DNA from: Rhynchopus euleeides | Lineage: Eukaryota; Euglenozoa; Diplonemea; Diplonemida; Diplonemidae | Length of the DNA: 64,000 nucleotides | Assembly: GCA_963210315.1 (NCBI GenBank) | Contig: OY723280.1 | Span: 620,001 to 684,000 of the forward strand | Direction of reading: 5' to 3' | In this document: positions 22,103-31,196 of the stretch, piece by piece | Layout: the number at the start of each line of letters is the position of its first letter | How positions within the stretch are numbered: position 1 is the first letter of the stretch | Notes under the pieces: model-generated | Told to the model about the DNA's origin: nothing | Database searches by the model: none | The model's input: the letters and a program-made list of their open reading frames with translations, nothing else | Translations under genes and position numbers: made by a program

Positions 22103-23264
22103 CAGTGGTCGCGCTAACTTCACTCCCTACTCCCGGCATTTTCGACGCTTTTTTGAGGTACGTTTTTTATTTGCAAACAGGGATTTGTCCACAACTTGAA
22201 AAGTTTTGGTACCCCAATTCAGTATGAAAAAAGTGCACCAAAAAAATGAAAGTGACCCCATGGCGTTTCGCACGGATCTCAAATATTCAAAAGAAGGCAG
22301 AGACGGGGAGAGAAAAAAATGGGCCCCGCGGGGCGGGGGTGGGTGGTGGGGGTGGGTGAGTGGCCTTGATGGCTGCTGCTCTTCACGCCCTGAGGTTCGC
22401 CGTTCCCAAACTTCCACAAGCATCGCTTTGCATGAAACTCTCAGCACCCCTTTTGCCTTCCCTACCGAGTGACTGCTTCCCGCGCAGCACTGGGCTCCGA
22501 CCTGATGTGGGAGTGATCCACACGAGTTCAGCTCGGAACAGATGTTCACTACCGTGGCCTCCGGCGGCTGGGGGGCTCCGCCCCCTGTATCACTCGGCTG
22601 CAGCGCGTGCCTGTCTTGTAGCCAAGTCCTTTGGGTTCACATCAGCGAATGGGACCCAGGCCACTCTCAGTAGCCTCAGGAGGACGCATCCAACTCACAC
22701 AGAATCTGTACGCCCGCAACTCCCACGCGCTCCCACTACGGCGCAAGGAACAGATACTCACTACCGTGGCCTCCGGCGGCTGGGGGGCTCCGCCCCCCAG
22801 ACCCCCCTGTATAGCGTGTGCAGCACTACAGCGTGTGCACGAGGTTTCACATACAACATGCTTCGTGGGGTCCCCACGTCCAGTGCTGGCATCAGTGTCT
22901 TGAACAGGCTACACCCTCGCCGTATCAGGGGTGGCACTCAAGCTGGCACATGTTTGCCTACTTGGTGGCGTTGTTGGCAGTTGAGCTGAGTGGGGAACTC
23001 CCGTCCCTGCTTTCCGAGCAGGTGCCTGACCCCTAGCCCGGGTTGTTACTGATCACATGCTGTAGAGACAACCAGGACGGAAAATTTGAGTGTCTTCAAA
23101 CAAGCCCATTTTTTCAAAATGACCCCACTACGATCCGGGCGAGGCTCGGAAATGCAACGAAACGCGGTTTCCCCGCCCAAAAACGAGCCCCTTTTTCAGG
23201 TACGTTTTTTCGCTCCCGATTTCCAAATTTTGGGAGATTTTTCCAATATTTAGCGCGACCACTG
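22103..23264. mobile_element. hAT-like element A, first of a tandem pair
   Basis: 1162 bp, ends CAGTGGTCGCGCTAA and exact complement. Flanked by CCCACGAC at 22095-22102 and 23265-23272. It contains two hairpin modules on the minus strand (22536-22589, 22748-22810) separated by ~200 bp that element B lacks. It also shares the ~40-bp motif GACCCCACTACGATCC and similar with other elements. No transposase gene. Confidence 0.85.
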
Positions 23265-23272
23265 CCCACGAC

Positions 23273-24558
23273 CAGTGGTCGCGCTAACTTCACTCCCTAC
23301 TCCCGGGATTTTCGGCGATTTTTTGAGGTACCTGGGACCCCCCGTGTATAAGTCCCCCCCCCTTACCCCCGTGTTTAAGTCCCCCCCTGGGGGTCTGGCA
23401 GGGGGGGGACTTAAACACAGGGGGACCTAAACACGGGGGTGGGCTGGTCTGGAGGGTCATCAGGTGGCCCCTAGGCCCTCCAGGTGCTGTCTGAGTCGAA
23501 AAGTGGGGTGCCAAAAGTCCATCCGGACCGGAATTACCCCCCTACGACAGCAGAGGAAGAGGTCTTCTTGGTCTCCACTGTGCCACCCCCGTGTTTAAGC
23601 CCCCCCTGTGTTTAGGTCCGCCCCCCCCGTGTTTAAGTCCCCCCCGGCCGAAAATCGCCTCCAGGGGGGGGACTTAAACACGGGGGGTCCCAGGTACGTT
23701 TTTTATTTGCAAACAGGGATTTGTCCACAACTCGAGAAGTTTTGGTACCCCAATTCAGTATGAAAAAAGCGCACCAAAAAAATGAAAGTGACCCCATGGC
23801 GTTTCGCACGGATCTCAAATATTCAAAAGAAGGCAGAGACGGGGAGAGAAAAAAATGGGCCCCGCGGGGCGGGGGTGGGTGGGTGGCCTTGACGGCTGCT
23901 GCTCTTCACGCCCTGAGGTTCACCGTTCCCCAAACTTCCACAATCATCGCTTTGCATGAAACTCTCAGCACCCCTTTTGCCTTCCCCACCGAGTGACTGC
24001 TTCCCGCGCAGCACTGGGCTGACCTGATGTCGGAGTGATCCACACCGAGTTCAGCTCGGTACAGCTGTGCACTACCGTGGCCTCCGGCGGCTGGGGGGCT
24101 CCGCCCCCCAGACCCCCCTGTATAGCGTGTGCACGAGGTTTCACATACAACATGCTTCGTGGGGTCCCCACGTCCAGTGCTGGCATCAGTGTCTTGAACA
24201 GGCTACACCCTCGCCGTATCAGGGGTGGCACTCAAGCTGGCACATGTTTGCCTACTTGGTGGCGTTGTTGGCAGTTGAGCTGAGTGGGGAACTCCCGTCC
24301 CTGCTTTCCGAGCAGGTGCCTGACCCCTTGCCCGGGTTGTTGCTGATCACATGCTGTAGAGACAACCAGGACGGAAAATTTGAGTGTCTTCAAACAAGCC
24401 CATTTTTTCAAAATGACCCCACTACGATCCGGGCGAGGCTCGGAAATGCAACGAAACGCGGTTTCCCCGCCGAAAAACAAGCCCCTTTTTCAGGTACGTT
24501 TTTTCGCTCCCGATTTCCAAATTTTGGGTGATTTTTCCAATATTTAGCGCGACCACTG
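23273..24558. mobile_element. hAT-like element B, second of a tandem pair
   Basis: Begins directly after the duplication that closes element A and ends before a third CCCACGAC (24559-24566). It shares A's ends and most of its interior, has only one hairpin module (about 24062-24121), and carries a 364-bp MITE (23331-23694) that A lacks. Confidence 0.85.
23331..23694. mobile_element. MITE nested in element B, TA TSD
   Basis: Ends CCTGGGACCCCCCGTGT and exact complement, flanked by TA (23329-23330, 23695-23696). Element A shows the empty site (GAGGTACGTT, near 22155). The interior repeats a CCCCCGTGTTTAAGTCCCCC motif in both orientations. Confidence 0.85.
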
Positions 24559-24566
24559 CCCACGAC

Positions 24567-25444
24567 GGGCCACAGCGTTGCCTTTTTGAGTAGATTTGCG
24601 AGGCGGCAACCCCGCGGTATTAAGGAGAAAGGTGTGTGTGCGGGGAAAGGGGATATTCTGCTGGTTTCGGGTGGAGGTAATGGAAATGGCCCTCAGCCAG
24701 TCCTCGGATGAGGGACAGGGCTGAGGAGGTGGTGGTGAATTTACTTGAAATATTTTACTCTTCCTCGCCAGGAGCGGCAACAGCAGCCCTGACGGGAGAA
24801 CATGGCATGGGGCCACGGGTAAATAACATGCACAAATTGTGCCAAAACTGAGAACTCGCACACATTTCGCTTTCGGGTAGACACCGTCCAGCAGCTGTGG
24901 GAGAACAGACCGGACAACTTTTTGTTGAGCGCACACCCTTGTGTCATGAAGGTGCTTCTGAAAGCTTCAGGCGTACGATCCCCGGTGTTACTTTGCGACT
25001 TCGCTTCGCTTTGTGAGGAGGACGATGGTCCTGAAGCGTGGTCAGTTGAATAGGACATATCGGGGGCCTTCGCTGTTGGGCAGGTTTCGGCAACATTGTG
25101 GCGGGTTTCTCTCAGTACATCATAGGAGAACATGCACCAAAACGCACCTCCTCGGCACGCGTAGTAGAAGCCCCTCCAGCGCCTCCAACATACCAGGTGT
25201 AAAGGAGAGAATGAACAAGGGTGAGCGGTGTGTAAATCACAGAAGTGGAAAGTGGGGCGTAGTCAGGGGGAGAAGTGGGAGGGGGGGTACGGGGGGGGGG
25301 GGGGGGGAGCGGGGTTGTACAACAGAGCTCGCCCTGGAGACAAAACAGGACGGGTGGTGCCCGGGGAACTTCGTAGTGTACAGTGGTGGCCCGTGACGTG
25401 TGGGAGTCGGAGTGGGGGTGGGGTGGGGTGGGGTGGGAGGGGCA
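24567..25444. other. Intergenic, 3' side of first GST gene
   Basis: A minus-strand frame of up to 130 codons occurs here (25133-24741), but it has no recognisable domain and no paralogous support, so I do not call it. A long G run is at 25290-25308. Confidence 0.4.
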
Positions 25445-27061
25445 TTACTCCGCAGGCTTCGGGGCCTCCTCCTTCTTCTCTTCCGCAGGCTTGTCGTCCT
25501 TCTTCTCCTCCTTCGGGGCCTCCTTCTTCTCAGCCTCGCCTTCCGCCTTCGGCTCTTCCTTCTTCTCCGCCTCGCCTTCGGCCTTGGGCGCCTCCTTCTT
25601 CTCCTCCGGCGTTGCCTCCTCCTTCTTCTCCTCCGCAGGCTTCTCCCCGAACTTGAAGAAGACAGGTGCCAGCTCGCCTGCAGGGGACTTGCCCTCCCTC
25701 AGCTTCTTCGTGGCGTCCAGCCCAGAGATGCGGTCGCAGAACTTCTGCAGGTTGGGGGCCTTCTCCAGCACTGCGTCGCGCAGCGGCAGGATGTTGCCGA
25801 GGATCACAAAGAGGGCCAGCTCGCCCACCGTGGTGCCCGACTCGGTGAAGCGGTCCTTCCCGTCGAGCAGCTTCTCGAAGTTAGCGAACTGTGTGGGCAG
25901 CTGCTCGTTCCACAGCTTGTCGTTCTCCTCCTGCGTCTTCTCCATCTGCTGCATCCAGGGCTGCCCGGCACGCATCATGTTCATCAGATCCGGCACGCAC
26001 GCCAGCAGCATCCGCGACACGGTCTCCTCGCGCAGGTCCTTCCCCTTCGACTTCGTCTTCTCCCCGATGTACTGCATCACAGCCGCCGACTGCCCGATCG
26101 TGATCCCCTCCTCCGTCTCCAGCGTGGGCAGCTGCCCGAACGGCGGCACACCCGACCCCTTCAGCTCAGGCCACTTGTCGAAGTTGACACGCTGCACGCG
26201 GTATGGCATCCCGTGCACCTCCATTGCCAGCACAGGCGCCGCTGCCGGACGGAACGGGAAGATGTACAGGTTCGTCTTTGTGTCTGCTGCGGGTGCCGCC
26301 TCGGTTGCCGCTGCCGCAGGTGCTGCTGTTGCCGCGTCCTTGGCCTCAGGCTGTGCCTCTGCAAGGCTCAGGAACATCTGAATGAACCCGCCGAACGCAG
26401 ACTGCCCCGTCAGCACCTTCTGCACAGGCTCCAGTGCGTCCACACGCTCGTAGAACGACTTCACGGCCGGCGTCTTGTCGAGGAGGTCCGGCTGCAGGCA
26501 CCGCATCTGGTGCAGCGTTGCGTACATGTGCACGTCTGCCGATGACTTCCCAGACTCGGCGAACCCGGTCTTCCCGTCAAGGAACTTCTCCACCTTCGCA
26601 AGGTATTCGGGAAGCTTCTCCTCCCAGAACTTCTTGCACGGCTCGGCAGGCTTGTCCTTCTGCAGCTGGTTGGGCTGAACAGTCGCAAACGCCTGGCACA
26701 GCTCCTCGCTCAGGTTCAGGGCCATGCTCACACGCACCTGCTCCTTCAGGTCCTTGCTCTCGCTCTCCGTCTTCGCCTCGATGTACCGCAGGATGGCCTG
26801 CTGCTGTGCCACCGTCCCGCAGTCTGCCGTCTCCAGGATGGGCAGCTGCCCGAAGGGGCACATCCCGCTCCCCTTGACCTCCCCCCACGCCTCCATCCCC
26901 ACCACGTTCCCGTCGTACTGCATCCCGTGCAGCTCCATCAGCAGCAGCACAGGCAGCCCCTTCCCGTGCACAGGGAAGTACGAAAACCGCGGCTTGTCAC
27001 CAATCGGCTTGTTCACCACCACCGGCTTCGACGTGTCAGCGGTGCTGGCACTGCTCCCCAT
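25445..27061 (-). CDS. Tandem glutathione S-transferase-like protein, copy 1
   Basis: 538 residues, no intron. Two GST units: thioredoxin-like plus helical domains at ~24-215 and again at ~265-465. Each has the sigma-class look (RFSYFPVHGKG with Tyr28; PFGQLPILET; second unit PFGQLPTLETEEG). The C-terminal ~70 residues are a low-complexity Lys/Glu/Pro/Ala tail with repeats of KAEGEAEKKEEP. The start MGSSAS fits an N-myristoylation signal (Gly2, Ser6), so membrane attachment is plausible. Enzyme activity (glutathione conjugation or thiol reduction) is inferred from family. Two-domain GSTs are known in kinetoplastids (Tc52/TDR1 group), but I do not claim orthology. AACCAG at about 27091-27096 is a possible splice acceptor upstream. 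Confidence 0.9.
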   Translation of the reverse strand: MGSSASTADTSKPVVVNKPIGDKPRFSYFPVHGKGLPVLLLMELHGMQYDGNVVGMEAWGEVKGSGMCPFGQLPILETADCGTVAQQQAILRYIEAKTESESKDLKEQVRVSMALNLSEELCQAFATVQPNQLQKDKPAEPCKKFWEEKLPEYLAKVEKFLDGKTGFAESGKSSADVHMYATLHQMRCLQPDLLDKTPAVKSFYERVDALEPVQKVLTGQSAFGGFIQMFLSLAEAQPEAKDAATAAPAAAATEAAPAADTKTNLYIFPFRPAAAPVLAMEVHGMPYRVQRVNFDKWPELKGSGVPPFGQLPTLETEEGITIGQSAAVMQYIGEKTKSKGKDLREETVSRMLLACVPDLMNMMRAGQPWMQQMEKTQEENDKLWNEQLPTQFANFEKLLDGKDRFTESGTTVGELALFVILGNILPLRDAVLEKAPNLQKFCDRISGLDATKKLREGKSPAGELAPVFFKFGEKPAEEKKEEATPEEKKEAPKAEGEAEKKEEPKAEGEAEKKEAPKEEKKDDKPAEEKKEEAPKPAE

Positions 27062-29133
27062 TGTACCGGCTTTGACCGAGTCTGGCGAACCTGGTTGTGT
27101 CAGACGGTGTGGTAGTGCCCTGCAAACAAACAGGCAAATCTCAGTCCCCCTGACACAGACAAGGGTACAAGGGTCCGTGGGGGCCGCCGGGGTTTCCAGA
27201 CAGAGAGGGCTTCAGAAGTCAATACCTTGCCGAAGGACAAACGGGCATCATGCCCCATTCCCTTGACAGCGTGTATATGGCCACCCACGCCGAGTGGTGG
27301 GTGCCCCTTCTCTTATTTTCTGCGTTGCAGTATTTCCCTACGTTTTTTTCCATCGCCCCTCCCGTCACCCCCCCTCGCTTTTTTTCCCCATCCCCGACAC
27401 CCCTCACTGTGGCTCCGGCACCTTCCCCCACTTGTCAGCGGGGAGGGTGCCTTTACAGCAAGAGGGGAAGGGCATGTGGTGCTACGGGGGGGGGGGGGGG
27501 GAAGCGGATCGCAGGTTTCGCTTTTTCCCTTCTTCTCGCCATTGTCTTCGTTCTCCGCCGCACCACGCCCTCTCGATCGAAGCCGCGGTGGGGACACAGC
27601 ACAAGCAAAAATATGTGGACATAAATATCATCACCATTGAGATCGGAGATCCACTGGTGGCGGTAGTGGTAGAGAGGAGGAAGGGGGCACCGACATATAG
27701 ATGGAATAGTCAGGTGCAGGTGGCGGGGGGGAAGGGCAAGGGTAACGCTCACCCCGCCCACACCCGTCGAATTGAACAAATCGGGGCAGTGCAAACAGTT
27801 TCTTTCATTTCTTTGGCATCGGTGGTGGACACCCACGACCTGGCGTAGCGGGGTGCACAACATTGCCCTGCCATCTCAATATTTTGCAGGAGTGCCGAGC
27901 ACACCCATCTCACCCACTGATCTTGACGTGACCTCCACACAAAAGGTATATCTTTGGGGTCGGGCAGAGCACCCGCCCGACACACGAAACCTTGTGTGTG
28001 TAGAGGAGGCAGAACAGCTTTTACTGGAGAGGAGTGCCTAAGGGGAGGAAGAGGAAGAGGAAGAAGCTGGGCCTAGGGCCCAGGGCATAGTGCCCCATAT
28101 TTACTCGAAGGTGGATCGCACGGGGGAGGTGGGCGGGGCTGTGAACTGAATGGGCAGGAAGAGGAGGGGGGTGTGCCGTGCTGTTCTTCTGAAATTCAGA
28201 CCGGCTTGGAACGGCGTTGAGGGTATCCCAACTCGATTTCGGACCAACTGATTATTTTCGAGGAAGTTTGTGTGTCAGATGTATGATGCAACGGAGAGAA
28301 GTGACGAGTGGTGCACCTGATAAACCTTGAGAGGAATAGGAGGAAGGGGGGGAGGAAGTGGAAAGGGCGGAGGCAATGAAGTGGGGGGTTTTCCGAAGCT
28401 GACCGAGTCTGAAGCCTCGTCGTGAACCCCTCTCATGCAGACACGCGGCTCAAATATCATCCCAACCCCCTTATCAATCACACACACGCATGATCCGCGC
28501 AGGATCTCCCTACACAAAACATGGTTACTAAACACCCCTATTTTCGTATGATTTTGAGTCAGGGCACACCGCAAAGCAAAGCGGGGGAGCTCTGGGGCTA
28601 TCTTCACACAACTCACCCCCCTCTCTCTCTCTGTCTCCATGATTACTCCATCTCGTTCTCTCTGCAAACAACGACAAAAAAAAAAGCAAAGGCGGACAAA
28701 AAAAATCGACGCGAACAAAAAAGAACGTGACCGGTGCATGGGGTTGGGTTAGGTGTAAATTATACCAGCCACGCGTCTGTGCCGCCATAGCCACCCTGCA
28801 CCCCCAAAGGATATATAGGATCAGAGAGGGGGGCACGGCAGAGCCCGTGAAACGTGGGCTTGTGGAATGAATGTGTGTGGGGGTGGGGGATGGGGTGGGG
28901 AGGTGGAGGTCACGGAAGTGACCCCGTGGACAGCTCCATCTCGTGCAGGGCACTGCATCGGGTGGCATAGCGGTACGGCAGTGCACCTCGGGTGCTGCCA
29001 GGGCACCGTGGTGGAACGTATTCACAGGGAGGGCAGTCGGCATTGGAGATCCAGAGATAGCGAGTCGATGGTAGAAGGCGGGGTTGTGAGAGCCGTGTGG
29101 GCCGTTCGATGAGGTCGGGTCCCGTCATGGCAG
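27062..29133. other. Spacer between the two GST genes
   Basis: About 2.07 kb without a supported gene. It has a G run (27486-27500), GGA-type microsatellite and a GGGCCTAGGGCCC palindrome near 28069, and CTC repeats near 28620. It is not itself duplicated next to either GST copy. Confidence 0.45.
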
Positions 29134-30747
29134 TTACTCCGCAGGCTTCGGGGCCTCCTCCTTCTCTTCCGCAGGCTTGTCGTCCTTCTTCTCCTCCTTC
29201 GGTGCCTCCTTCTTCTCAGCCTCGCCTTCCGCCTTCGGCTCTTCCTTCTTCTCCGCCTCGCCTTCGGCCTTGGGCTCCTCCTTCTTCTCCTCCGGCTTTG
29301 CCTCCTCCTTCTTCTCCTCCGCAGGCTTCTCCCCGAACTTGAAGAAGACAGGTGCCAGCTCGCCTGCAGGGGACTTGCCCTCCCTCAGCTTCTTCGTGGC
29401 GTCCAGCCCGGAGATGCGGTCGCAGAACTTCTGCAGGTTGGGGGCCTTCTCCAGCACTGCGTCGCGCAGCGGCAGGATGTTGCCGAGGATCACAAAGAGG
29501 GCCAGCTCGCCCACCGTGGTGCCCGACTCGGTGAAGCGGTCCTTCCCGTCGAGCAGCTTCTCGAAGTTAGCGAACTGTGTGGGCAGCTGCTCGTTCCACA
29601 GCTTGTCGTTCTCCTCCTGCGTCTTCTCCATCTGCTGCATCCAGGGCTGCCCGGCACGCATCATGTTCATCAGATCCGGCACGCACGCCAGCAGCATCCG
29701 CGACACGGTCTCCTCGCGCAGGTCCTTCCCCTTCGATTTCGTCTTCTCCCCAATGTACTGCATCACAGCCGCCGACTGCCCGATCGTGATCCCCTCCTCC
29801 GTCTCCAGTGTGGGCAGCTGCCCGAACGGCGGCACACCCGACCCCTTCAGCTCAGGCCACTTGTCGAAGTTGACACGCTGCACGCGGTACGGCATCCCGT
29901 GCACCTCCATCGCCAGCACAGGCGCCGCTGCCGGACGGAACGGGAAGATGTACAGGTTCGTCTTTGTGTCTGCTGCGGGTGCCGCCTCGGTTGCCGCTGC
30001 CGCAGGTGCTGCTGTCGCCGCGTCCTTGGCCTCAGGCTGTGCCTCTGCAAGGCTCAGGAACATCTGAATGAACCCGCCGAACGCAGACTGCCCCGTCAGC
30101 ACCTTCTGCACAGGCTCCAGTGCGTCCACACGCTCGTAGAAAGTCTTCACGGCCGGCGTCTTGTCGAGGAGATCCGGCTGCAGGCACCGCATCTGGTGCA
30201 GCGTTGCGTACATGTGCGCGTCTGCCGATGACTTCCCAGACTCGGAGAACCCGTTCTTCCCGTCAAGGAACTTCTCCACCTTCGCAAGGTATTCGGGAAG
30301 CTTCTCCTCCCAGAACTTCTTGCACGGCTCGGCAGGCTTGTCCTTCTGCAGCTGGTTGGGCTGAACAGTCGCAAACGCCTGGCAAAGCTCCTCGCTCAGG
30401 TTCAGGGCCATGCTCACACGCACCTGCTCCTTCAGGTCCTTGCTCTCGCTCTCCGTCTTCGCCTCGATGTACCGCAGGATGGCCTGCTGCTGTGCCACCG
30501 TCCCGCAGTCTGCCGTCTCCAGGATGGGCAGCTGCCCGAAGGGGCACATCCCGCTCCCCTTGACCTCCCCCCACGCCTCCATCCCCACCACGTTCCCGTC
30601 GTACTGCATCCCGTGCAGCTCCATCAGCAGCAGCACAGGCAGCCCCTTCCCGTGCACAGGGAAGTACGAAAACCGCGGCTTGTCACCAATCGGCTTGTTC
30701 ACCACCACCGGCTTCGACGTGTCAGCGGTGCTGGCACTGCTACCCAT
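29134..30747 (-). CDS. Tandem glutathione S-transferase-like protein, copy 2
   Basis: 537 residues from ATG 30747, differing from copy 1 at only a few percent of positions (for example KNGFSES for KTGFAES, and one Lys less in the tail). Same two-GST layout, MGSSAS start and Lys/Glu-rich tail. Identity between the copies begins at GGTACAATGG, right at the start codon, and ends near the stop, so the duplication covers essentially the coding sequence. AACCAG just before GTACAATG (around 30753) is a likely acceptor, probably for trans-splicing because no upstream exon is apparent. The frame is open upstream, but that part has no GST similarity and is taken as non-coding. Confidence 0.9.
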   Translation of the reverse strand: MGSSASTADTSKPVVVNKPIGDKPRFSYFPVHGKGLPVLLLMELHGMQYDGNVVGMEAWGEVKGSGMCPFGQLPILETADCGTVAQQQAILRYIEAKTESESKDLKEQVRVSMALNLSEELCQAFATVQPNQLQKDKPAEPCKKFWEEKLPEYLAKVEKFLDGKNGFSESGKSSADAHMYATLHQMRCLQPDLLDKTPAVKTFYERVDALEPVQKVLTGQSAFGGFIQMFLSLAEAQPEAKDAATAAPAAAATEAAPAADTKTNLYIFPFRPAAAPVLAMEVHGMPYRVQRVNFDKWPELKGSGVPPFGQLPTLETEEGITIGQSAAVMQYIGEKTKSKGKDLREETVSRMLLACVPDLMNMMRAGQPWMQQMEKTQEENDKLWNEQLPTQFANFEKLLDGKDRFTESGTTVGELALFVILGNILPLRDAVLEKAPNLQKFCDRISGLDATKKLREGKSPAGELAPVFFKFGEKPAEEKKEEAKPEEKKEEPKAEGEAEKKEEPKAEGEAEKKEAPKEEKKDDKPAEEKEEAPKPAE

Positions 30748-31196
30748 TGTACCTGGTTGACTTAATTTCTCTTGCGAGAACGCGCGGTGTAGCTGTCGGA
30801 GGAAGGCATGAAGTGATGTGCGACACCGTGACCCACCCACCTTCCCACGAACACAACATAGCAGCGCTCGGCACTCGCAAAACCTGGCGAAACAGGGCAC
30901 AGCCGCACCGCCCCTCCAGCACACCCATGAATGCACTCTACTCACTCAACTCTATACTACTAGACGTCTAACAACACTACGGCGAAGGTGCAGTGGAAAA
31001 CTGCAGGGCTAGCTTCCGGGCATGAGACTGCACCAGCGCGGCACTCGGCTGATCCATGATCTCAAGGAATATCTTCTCAAGCTTCTCTGCCGTTGCGAGA
31101 GCCGTGTCGCTCTCGACATTCTCATAGCACTCAAGCGCCCTGCCAGGATGTGTGACGTGTCGGGGGACTTGGGTTTGGGGACACCTGTGTCACAAC
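30748..31196. other. Intergenic between GST copy 2 and the 774-aa gene
   Basis: 5' region of GST copy 2 and probable 3' UTR of the next gene upstream. No gene seen. Confidence 0.4.

Noticed and set aside
25383-26545. Long plus-strand frames opposite the GST genes (332 and 381 codons; similar at 29177-30067)
   Set aside because: They mirror the GC3-rich GST genes, are Leu/Arg or Ser/Phe-rich without domains, and the minus-strand frame has clear GST motifs.
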